DNA of 34,460 bases from Bordetella parapertussis (GCA_945906815.1 CAMDRT010000046.1:1-34460), one strand, 5' to 3'. Positions 14,881-22,736 are shown, counted from the first letter of the stretch. The notes: a model not told the origin generated them from the letters alone. Translations and numbers: made by a program.

Positions 14881-15228
14881 ATGGTGGCCGCCATCCAGCC
14901 AGAGATACGTCTTCGCCTTGATCGTCTAGATGCCGAAAAATTTAAGCAAGTCGGTGCCGCTATTGGCATGAGTGCCAATGATATGGTGAAGGTCTTCGTC
15001 AAACGCACCATCGCCGCAGGCGGCTTGCCCTTCGACATGAAATCGCCGGCCAACGACAACCGCAGCGGCGAGCGTTTCATGCCGCTGTTCGGGCAGCCAC
15101 CGGCACTGCTGGCCGACGTTGCTGCCACTGCCGCGCGCGCGGCCGCGCTTGGCCACATTCAAGCGGGCCGTTTGCCCGGCACACGCACATCAAGCCCAGA
15201 AAGCGACGTCGCCGCCGACCGGCGCTAG
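14881..15228 (+). CDS. RelB/DinJ-like ribbon-helix-helix antitoxin
   Basis: A 115-aa protein. Residues 8-53 follow the DinJ/RelB pattern: a beta strand (EIRLRLD), helix (AEKFKQVGAAIGM), helix (SANDMVKVFVKRTIAAGG) and the closing LPFDM. Such proteins dimerise through the strand, bind their own promoter and neutralise a toxin with their C-terminal tail. The tail here (55-115) is longer than in DinJ and Ala/Pro rich. GAGGAA lies 7 nt before the ATG. The stop (TAG at 15226-15228) is 2 bp from the GTG of the zeta-like gene, so translation is coupled. DinJ normally pairs with the YafQ RNase; pairing with a zeta kinase is unusual. Confidence 0.8.
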   Translation: MVAAIQPEIRLRLDRLDAEKFKQVGAAIGMSANDMVKVFVKRTIAAGGLPFDMKSPANDNRSGERFMPLFGQPPALLADVAATAARAAALGHIQAGRLPGTRTSSPESDVAADRR

Positions 15229-15230
15229 GC

Positions 15231-16088
15231 GTGGCTGACAACGCGCCCCGTTTGGTCATGGTTGCTGGGCCCAACGGTTCGGGCAAAAGCACCCTCATTG
15301 CCGCGATCCGCGCCGATCCGCGTTTTGCATTGCCCGCGTTGTACATCAACGCTGACGACCTGCAACGCGAGCAGGACATCCGCGATGCGCGCGATGCGCA
15401 ACATCTCGCTACCGACCTGCGCATCCGGGCGCTCGCCAAGCGGCAAGACGTGATGTACGAAACCGTCATGTCGCACCCGAGTAAAATCGGTGAATTGCAG
15501 GCAGCGAAAAACGCCGGCTACCATATCACCGTGCTGCTGGTAGCTACCGGTGACCCGAACATCAACGTCCAACGTGTCGCTGTTCGCGTAGCCGCTGGCG
15601 GCCATGACGTGCCTGAAGACCGCACGCGCAGCCGTTACATCCGCACACTTGCGCTGGCGCCCGTTGCAATCGGCTATGCCGATCAAGCGTTCGTTTTCGA
15701 CAATACCCACAGCGGTGAAGCAGGCGGCGGACTCAACCAGCAAGCCGGGTTGGCCGGCGACCGCCTGGCAATAACAGGCCACACTACGGCATCCTGGGTA
15801 ACCCTGTTGATCGAACAAGTCAGCGAGCGCGTGGTCGAAATGAGCGCATTGACAAAACACGCACGCAGCAGCGGTCTACTGCCGCAGCTCGCAGGGTTGC
15901 AAGACAGCCAAACTGCCGGGCCGCTGATTGAAGTCGGGAAACACTATGTCATGCAATACGACGAGCTATCCAACACTTCGGTGTTGCACGACCGCGCGTT
16001 GCTGGGATCAATGGCCGCTCGTTTCGTCGCAGGCCTAGTGGTTGATATCCGTTATCACGAAGGCGTCGCTAGTGAGCGCGCACAGTGA
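15231..16088 (+). CDS. Zeta-toxin-like kinase with KfrB-like C-terminus
   Basis: A 285-aa P-loop kinase of the zeta toxin family. Walker A GPNGSGKST is at 13-21, then YINADDLQRE (39-47), YETVMSHPSK (76-85), and the R-rich segment VRVAAGGHDVPEDRTRSRYIRTL (118-140), all in the expected order. Zeta toxins phosphorylate UDP-N-acetylglucosamine and related sugars, blocking cell-wall synthesis, when not held by an antitoxin. Residues about 227-277 (GPLIEVGKHYVMQYDE...VLHDRALLG...VVDIRYHEG) resemble a KfrB domain, a small beta domain found on plasmid-borne proteins. The GTG start, 2 bp after the antitoxin, supports a two-gene operon. Alternative: a non-toxic zeta-like kinase carried by a mobile element. 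Confidence 0.82.
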   Translation: MADNAPRLVMVAGPNGSGKSTLIAAIRADPRFALPALYINADDLQREQDIRDARDAQHLATDLRIRALAKRQDVMYETVMSHPSKIGELQAAKNAGYHITVLLVATGDPNINVQRVAVRVAAGGHDVPEDRTRSRYIRTLALAPVAIGYADQAFVFDNTHSGEAGGGLNQQAGLAGDRLAITGHTTASWVTLLIEQVSERVVEMSALTKHARSSGLLPQLAGLQDSQTAGPLIEVGKHYVMQYDELSNTSVLHDRALLGSMAARFVAGLVVDIRYHEGVASERAQ

Positions 16089-16127
16089 TTTCCGGTGCGT
16101 GCGACACTCAGGTAACGGCGTCGCTAG
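16062..16127 (+). repeat. 11-bp direct repeat ggcgtcgctag at the TA/amidase junction
   Basis: The same 11 bases are found at 16062-16072 (inside the last codons of the zeta-like gene) and at 16117-16127 (over the stop of the amidase). They flank the 35-bp gap between the convergent genes and may be a trace of the rearrangement that put the toxin-antitoxin pair between amidase copies. Confidence 0.5.
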
Positions 16128-17518
16128 ATCAACGTCGGATGCAGCGTAACCCACTCTGTCGCCTGCTCGTAGGCATGCGCCACGCGATAAATCAGCGCTT
16201 CGCTGAACGGTTTGCCGACCATTTGCATGGCCAGCGGCAGGCCGCTCGTGCTGAAGCCCGTCGGCACCGATAACGCCGGGCTGCCGGTGAGGTTGAACGG
16301 CGCGCGAGATTGCCGCCCGTAGGTGTACTCGACCGCTTGCGCATCGTCGATGCGGCAGGCGGGGTCCATCGAGCTGGAGGTGATGATGACGTCCACATCC
16401 GCGAACAGCGCGTGGAATGCGTGGGTCAATTTGCGGCGCAGGCGCGTGGCGTTGACGTAATCCGCGGCGCGCACGAATGCGCCCGCCATCAAACGCTCGC
16501 GCGCGAGTGCGCCATAATCCTGTGGCCGCTCACGCATCCAATTTTCGTGTATCGCGAAGGCTTCGCTGGCGAGGATGGTGCGGTTGCAGGCGCTATAGAC
16601 GCCCAGCGGCGCTGTGGAAATTTCGCACACTTGCGCACCGAGTTGCGCCAGCTTATTCGCGGCTGCTTCAATGGCATCAGCCATTTCACGATCGGCCGGC
16701 ATGTCGTGCGTGTAGAAGTGTCTGAGCACGCCGACGCGGATGCCTTTGATGTCGCGCCCGAGTTGCGCGGTATAGCCGCCGCACGCGTGATTCGCGCTGC
16801 CGGGGTCTTGCGCGTCGTAACCGGCGATGAGGTCGAGCATCAGCGCGTTGTCGCGCACCGTGCGCGTGAGCGTGCCCACGTGATCGAGCGAGTACGCCAG
16901 TGGCGCCACGCCGCGCCGGCTGACCAGTCCGTACGTCGGCTTCATGCCGATGACACCGCACAGCGATGCCGGATTGCGCACCGAGCCGCCGGTATCGGTG
17001 CCGATCGCGGCGGGCAGGAAGCCCGCTGCGGTGGCCGTGCCCGAACCGCTCGACGAGCCGCCGCAAAAGTGATCGCGGTGCCACGGGTTGCGCGCGGGCG
17101 GCCATGGCAAATCGAACGACGGCCCGCCGATGGCGAATTCATGGGTCGATAATTTGCCCATGAACACGCCGCCCGCCGCGCGTAGTTTTTGCGTCACCAC
17201 GGCGTCCGCCGTGGCGACATTGTTCTGCAGTATCTTCGAATGCGCGGTGGTCGGCAGCCCGGCGTAATCGACGATGTCTTTGAGGCCGTAGGGCACGCCG
17301 TGAAACGGGCCGCGCCATTCGCCGCGCATGATTTCCGCCTCGGCGCGGCGCGCGTCTTCCAGTGCCAGCTCCGGCGTGGCGCGCAGATACGCATTGTAGT
17401 TTTTGTCGTGGCGTTCAGTGCGTTCGATTAACGCCTTTGCGTACTCGACGGGCGAGAGTTTTTTCGTGCGCAACAAATCCGCCGCGTCGGCGAGCGTAAG
17501 CCAGGCGAGGTCGCTCAT
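16124..17518 (-). CDS. Amidase-signature family amidohydrolase
   Basis: A cytoplasmic AS-family enzyme (GatA/AtzE/allophanate-hydrolase clan), 464 aa, normal length. The Ser-cisSer-Lys triad is visible: K80 in PYGLKD, the cis-Ser in GGSSSGSG (153-160) and the nucleophile S179 in GTDTGGSVR. It hydrolyses an amide to acid plus ammonia; the substrate is unknown. AGGAG lies 8 nt before the ATG at 17518. The preceding 67-codon gene ends in an ATGA-type overlap with it, as in AtzG-AtzE pairs. A broken copy of this gene lies at 14629-14772 beyond the toxin-antitoxin pair. Confidence 0.92.
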   Translation of the reverse strand: MSDLAWLTLADAADLLRTKKLSPVEYAKALIERTERHDKNYNAYLRATPELALEDARRAEAEIMRGEWRGPFHGVPYGLKDIVDYAGLPTTAHSKILQNNVATADAVVTQKLRAAGGVFMGKLSTHEFAIGGPSFDLPWPPARNPWHRDHFCGGSSSGSGTATAAGFLPAAIGTDTGGSVRNPASLCGVIGMKPTYGLVSRRGVAPLAYSLDHVGTLTRTVRDNALMLDLIAGYDAQDPGSANHACGGYTAQLGRDIKGIRVGVLRHFYTHDMPADREMADAIEAAANKLAQLGAQVCEISTAPLGVYSACNRTILASEAFAIHENWMRERPQDYGALARERLMAGAFVRAADYVNATRLRRKLTHAFHALFADVDVIITSSSMDPACRIDDAQAVEYTYGRQSRAPFNLTGSPALSVPTGFSTSGLPLAMQMVGKPFSEALIYRVAHAYEQATEWVTLHPTLI

Positions 17519-17721
17519 CTGTGGTCTCCTGCAGTCAAGCTGAACACATGCGCGGGTTCATCGGCGTAGGTGAGCGTGCCGATGGGCAGCGCTGCGCGCC
17601 GCGCTTGCGCCATCGCGGTGGCACGCAGCAGTTCCTGCAACTGTCCATCACTCAGGTGCGTCATGCCGATGTCTGCGGCCATCTTGCGCACATCGTCCAC
17701 GGTGAGATTGGTGGTGGTCAC
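17515..17721 (-). CDS. Small AtzG/GatC-like partner of the amidase
   Basis: A 68-aa helical protein (TVDDVRKMAADIGMTHLSDGQLQELLRATAMAQ...). The GTG start at 17721 has GGAG 8 nt upstream, and its stop overlaps the amidase start, so the two are translationally coupled. Size, position and two-helix-plus-tail layout fit small subunits such as AtzG or GatC, which wrap around and stabilise an AS-family amidase. The sequence match is too weak to prove this; context is the main support. Confidence 0.65.
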   Translation of the reverse strand: MTTTNLTVDDVRKMAADIGMTHLSDGQLQELLRATAMAQARRAALPIGTLTYADEPAHVFSLTAGDHR

Positions 17722-17939
17722 GTGTAGTTCTCCTTAATACCTGCCGCCCGCATGGTCTCGAACCGCTGGTGGGTTGCAAACGCCATCATGAGGGCATGCA
17801 CCCTACGAGGCTCTCGCTGAGTTTACCGCTGCGCCGCTCGAAGCGGCATGCTGTTTGCGGTAGGTGCTTTATTGTGCGCAATAATAGTGATTTAAAACAA
17901 ATGCTTACGATGTTTTTGTGCGCGCGCAGCGTCGCCACC

Positions 17940-17965
17940 CCGCAGCCCTGCGGAAAAGTTACACT
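17940..17965 (+). promoter_or_regulatory. Promoter region of the first tandem Bug gene
   Basis: TACACT (17960-17965) lies 29 nt before the ATG at 17995, preceded by a palindrome CCGCAG-CC-CTGCGG (17940-17953). The same GGAAnnGyTACACTG context recurs before the second tandem copy (TACACT at 19030-19035, 31 nt before its ATG), so it looks like a conserved -10. The second copy lacks the palindrome. The rest of 17722-17939 holds nothing I recognise. Confidence 0.45.
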
Positions 17966-17994
17966 GCTAGGGTTCACTACCTGGGGAGGATGGG

Positions 17995-18981
17995 ATGAGC
18001 GCAATCCAGTTTTTCAGCAAGGTTGCTTATTCAATTTTTGCTGTGCTGAGCACGCTGCTGTGCGTGACAACGTTCGCGCAACCGTATCCGAACAAGCCGA
18101 TTGAATTGGTGGTGACTACGTCGGCGGGCAGTGGTGGCGATGTGGTTTCGCGCACGGTCGCCGAAATTATCCGTCGTGAAAAAGTTTTGCCGCAGTTGCT
18201 CCAGGTGAACAATCGCGTGGGCGGGGCGAGCGTCATCGGCTACAACTATTTCAGGACCAAGCGCGGCGATCCGTACAGCATGATGTCGACGACAGGCACC
18301 ATACTGCTGATGGCTTACCGTCCCGACGTCAATATCGGCCTGGAGAATTACACCCCGCTGGCATTGTTCGCGATCGATCCGCAGACCATCATGGTGCACG
18401 CCGATTCGCCGTACAAGACCTTCAAGGATTTGATGGACGCCGTGCGGCGCGATGCGGAGTCGCTGGTGGGTGCGACGACCTCGGCGGCGGGCACCGGCCG
18501 CATGGTGATCTGGCTGATGGAAAAACAAGTACCCGGGGCGAGGATCAAGTTCGTCAATTTCAAGGGCGGCGGTGAAGCCGTCATCTCCGTGGCCGGCGGG
18601 CATACCACGTTCACCACCGAAAATCTGAGCGAGGGTCTGAGCTTTGTCGAAACCAAGAAGCTGCGCGTATTGGCGATCGCCTCGGACAAGCGTCTGCCGC
18701 AGGCGCCCGATGTGCCGACGCTGCAGGAACTGGGGTATCCGATCACCGCCGGCACCATGCGCGGTTTTAGCTTCACTGCCGGCGTGCCGAGGGAAGCGGT
18801 GGTGACGATGGAGGGCGCGCTGAAAAAAGCGCACGACACGCCCGCGTGGAAGGAGTTTGCACAGCGCAATATCTTTCAGGATGTATACCTGGGCAGCACG
18901 GAGTTTGCGCAGTTTCTGGTTAAACGCATGGGCGATTACAAGGATTTTTACGACGCCATCGGGATCGGCAAAAAGCAGTGA
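17995..18981 (+). CDS. Bug/TctC-like receptor (3), tandem copy A
   Basis: A 328-aa periplasmic binding protein of a diverged Bug subtype. Signal peptide at 1-28 (cleavage near FAQ-PYP). It keeps the opening YPNKPIELVVTTSAGSGGDVVSR and the late KKLRVLAIASDKRLPQAPDVPTLQELG, but the usual PDGYTLL is replaced by GDPYSMM. GGGAGG lies before the ATG. The next gene is a close duplicate (roughly 86% of mature residues identical by eye). No transporter subunits are adjacent. The ligand is unknown; the variant binding loop suggests something other than the classical citrate-type ligands. Confidence 0.9.
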   Translation: MSAIQFFSKVAYSIFAVLSTLLCVTTFAQPYPNKPIELVVTTSAGSGGDVVSRTVAEIIRREKVLPQLLQVNNRVGGASVIGYNYFRTKRGDPYSMMSTTGTILLMAYRPDVNIGLENYTPLALFAIDPQTIMVHADSPYKTFKDLMDAVRRDAESLVGATTSAAGTGRMVIWLMEKQVPGARIKFVNFKGGGEAVISVAGGHTTFTTENLSEGLSFVETKKLRVLAIASDKRLPQAPDVPTLQELGYPITAGTMRGFSFTAGVPREAVVTMEGALKKAHDTPAWKEFAQRNIFQDVYLGSTEFAQFLVKRMGDYKDFYDAIGIGKKQ

Positions 18982-19066
18982 GTTTCCCGAACAGCGCAAC
19001 ACTGCAACACCGCAACGCGAGGGAACGGCTACACTGTCATCGTTCGCAATTAAATGGATGACTGAG

Positions 19067-20053
19067 ATGCACCCCTTAAGATTTTCGCGCAAGACCGTTG
19101 TTTCAACTTTCGCTGTACTGGCCGCGCTGACGTGCGTGGCGGTGCAGGCGCAAACCTATCCGATCAAGCCTATAGAGTTGGTTGTTCATACTTCGGCGGG
19201 CAGTGGCGGCGATGTGGTTTCGCGCGTGGTGGCGGAGATTATCCGCAAGGAGAAATTATTGCCGCAACTGCTGACGGTGAACAATCGCGTCGGTGGCGCG
19301 GGCGTGACCGGCTGGAGTTACTTCAAGACCAAGCGCGGCGATCCGTACAGCATGATGTCGGTAACCGGAACGATGCTGGTTATGGCGTACCGGCCCGACG
19401 TTAATATCGGGTTGGAGAACTACACGCCGCTGGCACTGTTCGCGATAGATCCGCAGACCATCATGGTGCCGGCCGATTCGCCGTACAAGACCTTCAAGGA
19501 TTTGATGGATGCCGTGCGGCGCGATCCGGAGTCGCTGGTGGGTGCGACAACGTCGGCGACGGGTACCGGCCGTATGATGATATGGCTGATGGAAAAACAG
19601 GTGCCCGGCGCGAGGATCAAGTTTGTCACTTTCAAGGGCGGCAGCGAAGCGGTCACCTCGGTCGCCGGCGGGCACACCACATTTACCACCGAAAATCTGA
19701 GTGAGGGCCTGGGGTTTGTAGAAGGCAAGAAACTGCGCGTGCTGGCGATTGCTTCCGACAAGCGCCTGCCGCAGGCGCCCGAGGTGCCTACGCTACAGGA
19801 GCTGGGTTATCCGATTACGGCGGGCACCATACGCGGCTTCACCTTTACCGCCGGGGTGCCGAAAGAGGCGGTGGTGACGATGGAAACCGCACTCAAAAAA
19901 GCGCACGACTCGCCCGAATGGAAAGAAATCGCCAAGCGCAACATCTTTCAGGACATATTCATGGGCAGCAGCGAATTCGCGCAGTTCCTCGCCAAGCGCA
20001 TGGTGGAGTACCGGGCGTTTTACGACGCCATCGGGTTGGGGAAAAAACAATAA
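19067..20053 (+). CDS. Bug/TctC-like receptor (4), tandem copy B
   Basis: A duplicate of the preceding gene, 328 aa when started at the ATG at 19067; this start makes the two signal peptides align residue for residue. A GTG-free ATG at 19058 would add three residues. It shares ENYTPLALFAIDPQTIMV, the GDPYSMM loop, AGGHTTFTTENLSEG and the C-terminal DAIGxGKKQ with copy A. Changes cluster in the signal peptide, at H/P and A/P in the middle, and in the last 60 residues. Retention of both copies suggests dosage or ligand divergence. It is convergent with the next Bug gene. Confidence 0.9.
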   Translation: MHPLRFSRKTVVSTFAVLAALTCVAVQAQTYPIKPIELVVHTSAGSGGDVVSRVVAEIIRKEKLLPQLLTVNNRVGGAGVTGWSYFKTKRGDPYSMMSVTGTMLVMAYRPDVNIGLENYTPLALFAIDPQTIMVPADSPYKTFKDLMDAVRRDPESLVGATTSATGTGRMMIWLMEKQVPGARIKFVTFKGGSEAVTSVAGGHTTFTTENLSEGLGFVEGKKLRVLAIASDKRLPQAPEVPTLQELGYPITAGTIRGFTFTAGVPKEAVVTMETALKKAHDSPEWKEIAKRNIFQDIFMGSSEFAQFLAKRMVEYRAFYDAIGLGKKQ

Positions 20054-20081
20054 CCGCAGCGTAGGGTATTTCACCCGGTTG

Positions 20082-20107
20082 CTGGTCAGTTGCCGCTCAG
20101 TGACCAG
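20082..20107. terminator. Hairpin at convergent Bug gene ends
   Basis: CTGGTCA (20082-20088) pairs with TGACCAG (20101-20107) around 12 nt. It straddles the stop of the minus-strand gene and lies 29 bp after the plus-strand stop. Position suits a shared transcription end, but there is no T-run. Confidence 0.35.
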
Positions 20108-21062
20108 TGAGGCCCGCGTCCCGCGCGAGGCGGGTGAATTCTTCCGTGTGTTGGCGCAGAAAATTGGCGAACTCCTCGGGTGCGTTGCTGCTGACCAGTT
20201 CGATGCCGAGTTCCTGATAGCGCTTACGCAGTTCTGCCACAGCGGCGGCCTTGACTACTTCTGCGTGCAATCGTTCAATGACCGCACGCGGCGTGCCTGC
20301 CGGCGCCATCAAGCCGTTGAACGTCGAGTCCTGAAATCCCGCCAGGCCGGCTTCGTCGATAGTGGGCACCTCGGGCAGTAGCGCGGAGCGTTTGCGGGTG
20401 GTGACGCCGAGTGCGCGCAGTTTGCCGGAGCGGATGTGTGCAACGGATGTGCTTACCTGATCGAAACGCAGCATGACGTGGCCGCCGACCAGATCAATTA
20501 TGGCGGGTGCGGCGCCCTTGTATTGGATGTGCAGCAGTTTGATACCCGCGCGCCGGCTGAACATTTCCGCCGCGACGTGGCCGGTCGAGCCGCTGCCCGA
20601 TGACGCGGCGGATATTTCACCGGGGCGTTGTTGGGCGAGGGCGATGAATTCTTTCACTGTGCGCACCGGCAGCGCTGGGTTGATCGCGAGCACCAACGGC
20701 GTGTCGCTGGTCATCGACACTGCCGCGAAGTCCTTGCCGGGGTCGTAGCCCGACTCCTTGATTATTGTCGGCGTGCGCGCGAAGGTGTTGGAGATCACCA
20801 GCAAGGTGTAGCCGTCGGCGGGCGAGCTTTTTACAAAGCGTGTGCCCACGATGGCGCTGTTGCCGGGGCGGCTTTCCACCACGAATTGTTGTCCCAAATT
20901 TTTGCCCAACTGCTCGGCATAAGCGCGCGCCACGATATCCTGGTTGCCACCGGGGGCCACCGGGTTGACGATGCGCACCAGCTTGACGGGATAGGGCGCA
21001 GTCTGGCCCCAACTCATCGATGTAAACAGTGCCGCCATGACTGCGATGACTGCGGTTTTCAT
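20097..21062 (-). CDS. Bug/TctC-family receptor (5)
   Basis: A 321-aa classical Bug protein. Signal peptide at 1-19 (MKTAVIAVMAALFTSMSWG). Marks: YPVKLVRIVNPVAPGGNQDIVARAY, VESRPGNSAIVGTRFVKSSPADGYTLLV, LLHIQYKGAAPAIIDLVGGHVML and SGKLRALGVTTRKRSALLPEVPT. It runs against the tandem pair and away from the MFS gene. No clear ribosome binding site precedes the ATG at 21062. The ligand is unknown. Confidence 0.92.
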   Translation of the reverse strand: MKTAVIAVMAALFTSMSWGQTAPYPVKLVRIVNPVAPGGNQDIVARAYAEQLGKNLGQQFVVESRPGNSAIVGTRFVKSSPADGYTLLVISNTFARTPTIIKESGYDPGKDFAAVSMTSDTPLVLAINPALPVRTVKEFIALAQQRPGEISAASSGSGSTGHVAAEMFSRRAGIKLLHIQYKGAAPAIIDLVGGHVMLRFDQVSTSVAHIRSGKLRALGVTTRKRSALLPEVPTIDEAGLAGFQDSTFNGLMAPAGTPRAVIERLHAEVVKAAAVAELRKRYQELGIELVSSNAPEEFANFLRQHTEEFTRLARDAGLTGH

Positions 21063-21120
21063 CGGCTAAGCATAGCAGATGAAGCGGTGTCGGCGAGCCA
21101 TGACGCTATTCCAAGCAATT

Positions 21121-21152
21121 GTAGGTTGGTGGTGAGCTTGCGAACCCCAACA
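21121..21152 (+). repeat. REP-like element with GTAG
   Basis: GTAG followed by GTTGG-t-GGT, a 10-nt loop, then ACC-CCAAC: the stem is bulged once. The form (GTAG plus hairpin) matches REP elements, but the sequence class differs from the pair at 9425-9590. Confidence 0.55.
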
Positions 21153-21160
21153 AACCCATT

Positions 21161-21235
21161 AACCGCGGAATACACGGAACACACGGACAAATCCTGCTGG
21201 CTGTTCTTTCCGCGTATTCCGTGTGTTCCGCGGTT
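21161..21235. repeat. 27-bp imperfect inverted repeat (accgcggaatacacgg type)
   Basis: The arms at 21161-21187 and 21209-21235 pair at 24 of 27 positions around 21 nt. It resembles an intergenic repeat common in environmental proteobacteria. It lies between the Bug and MFS genes, downstream of the MFS stop (minus strand). Confidence 0.65.
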
Positions 21236-21298
21236 GAAATTGTTTGATGATGCGGTTCCTTCATCACCGGCATCCTACTGAGGTTGGCGCCATGGGTG

Positions 21299-22567
21299 TC
21301 AGCGGGTATTCGCCGCTGCATCGAGACGCCACAACTGCGAGCGCCAGCGCAGGACCACGATCACCATCAATAGCAGCGCGACGGTGCCGTAGAGCGTCGC
21401 CATCAGCGGATACCCGACGCGCTGGATCAGCCAGCCGGCGAGCAACAGGCCCGGAATATTGCCGTAGATCGCCAGCATGCGTATGCCCATGAGGCGTCCG
21501 CGAAACTGCGGGTCGCAATTACGCATCAGCATCGCCGCCATCGGTATTTGCCCCAGGCCTTGTGACAATCCGGCGAGCAGCAGAAACGGTATGCCCATCG
21601 CGGGATGCGTGGTGTTGGCAAAAAACATCAGCGCCAGCAACCAGCCCGCGCTGAAAACTATCATGGTACGCGCCGGGCGCACGCTATGCCCGATGCGGCT
21701 CATCACCACCGAGCTCATCAGTGCGCCAAAGCCACCGGCGGCAACCAGATAGCCGAGGCCGGTTTGATCGGTGTGATAAATCTCTTTCGCCATTACCGGC
21801 ATGAGTCCGCCCATCATCGGGAACGCGCTACAGTTGAGCAGGAAGGCAAAGCACATCGAGGCCAGCAGCAATGGCGTGTTCCACACATACGCCATGCCCG
21901 CGCGCAAATCGCCCCATGGTGAGGCGCGCATAGTGGGCACTACACGGGGCGCCGCCAGCGGATTTGCGCCTTTCAGTGTTAGCACTACGCTCACCGCGTA
22001 AAAGCTCACCACCACGGTATAGGCGGGGCCGATGCCGAGCAACGCGACCAGCCCTGCGCCGGTGAGCGCGCCCGCCACCTTGGCCGAATCCTGCGTGGTG
22101 CGCTGGATGCTCATCGCACCCATCAGCTTATCGGGCGGCATGGTGGCGCCCACCAGCGCGTTGCGCATACCGATATCCGACGGACGCACCAGACCCATCA
22201 CGCCGGCGATGGCCAACACGTATGTCGGCGTGAGCAGAGCACAGTAGGCGAGTGTCATCAGTGTCAGCGCCAGCAGGGTGTATACCGCGCGCATGGTGGC
22301 GAGCACCCGGCGCTGTCCGATACGGTCGCCCATGACGCCGAACATGGGCGCCAGTAAAGTGCCTATGTGCTGGAGTGAGGCAAACAGCGTGAGCATCAGC
22401 ACCGAGCGCGTCTCCACCAGCACATACCAGCCGAGGATCAGCGTTTCCATCTCGAAAGCCCAGGAGGCCGCCAGATCGGCAGGCCACTGAAAGCGAAAGC
22501 TGCGCACACTGAAGGGGGCTAATGCCGGCGCGCGCGCGGGAGGGTCAGAGTCAGAATGTAATGCCAT
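21299..22567 (-). CDS. MFS transporter (MFS_3 branch)
   Basis: A 12-helix inner-membrane transporter, 422 aa from the ATG at 22567 (MALHSDSDPPARAPALAPFSVRSFRFQWPADLAASWAFEME...). Marks: the loop between helices 2 and 3, GVMGDRIGQRRVLATMRAVYT; RPSDIGMRNALVGATMPPDKLMGAMSIQRTTQDSAKVAGALTGAG, typical of MFS_3; and CDPQFRGRLMGIRMLAIYGNIPG in the second half. A longer reading to 22654 has no start signal. It is divergent from the molybdenum hydroxylase operon, and three copies of a 7-bp half-site lie between them. It may export a product or import a substrate of that enzyme; direction is not deducible. Confidence 0.86.
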   Translation of the reverse strand: MALHSDSDPPARAPALAPFSVRSFRFQWPADLAASWAFEMETLILGWYVLVETRSVLMLTLFASLQHIGTLLAPMFGVMGDRIGQRRVLATMRAVYTLLALTLMTLAYCALLTPTYVLAIAGVMGLVRPSDIGMRNALVGATMPPDKLMGAMSIQRTTQDSAKVAGALTGAGLVALLGIGPAYTVVVSFYAVSVVLTLKGANPLAAPRVVPTMRASPWGDLRAGMAYVWNTPLLLASMCFAFLLNCSAFPMMGGLMPVMAKEIYHTDQTGLGYLVAAGGFGALMSSVVMSRIGHSVRPARTMIVFSAGWLLALMFFANTTHPAMGIPFLLLAGLSQGLGQIPMAAMLMRNCDPQFRGRLMGIRMLAIYGNIPGLLLAGWLIQRVGYPLMATLYGTVALLLMVIVVLRWRSQLWRLDAAANTR

Positions 22568-22683
22568 GCTGTTATGGTTAATGTTTTGCGCGAGCGCTGG
22601 AAGAGTCGTTGACGATACCAGCAACCGTGCAGCCTGCGCGCATCCCCACCACAACCCTTGGCCACATAATGGAGTTCAGTCGC

Positions 22684-22736
22684 ACTCACGCACGGTCAGG
22701 CACGCTCTTCGCGCGTGAGTACAGGGAATACTCACG
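22684..22736. promoter_or_regulatory. Three-half-site operator candidate
   Basis: ACTCACG occurs at 22684-22690 and 22730-22736, with its reverse complement at 22714-22720. The last two form a perfect dyad CGTGAGTA-N7-TACTCACG (22714-22736). The cluster lies in the 300-bp gap between the divergent MFS and hydroxylase genes and looks like a dimeric-regulator site with an accessory half-site. Nothing else is recognised in 22568-22877. Confidence 0.55.

Noticed and set aside
15231..16088. Kinase of general metabolism (shikimate- or gluconate-kinase-like)
   Set aside because: The order of Walker A, ADD, YE..SH and R-rich RY-I motifs and the coupling to an RHH antitoxin fit the zeta family better.
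18031..19092. 353-codon antisense frame over Bug receptor 3
   Set aside because: It mirrors codon bias of the receptor gene; similar antisense frames cover the other receptors and the hydroxylase (for example 23334-24395 and 28085-29059).
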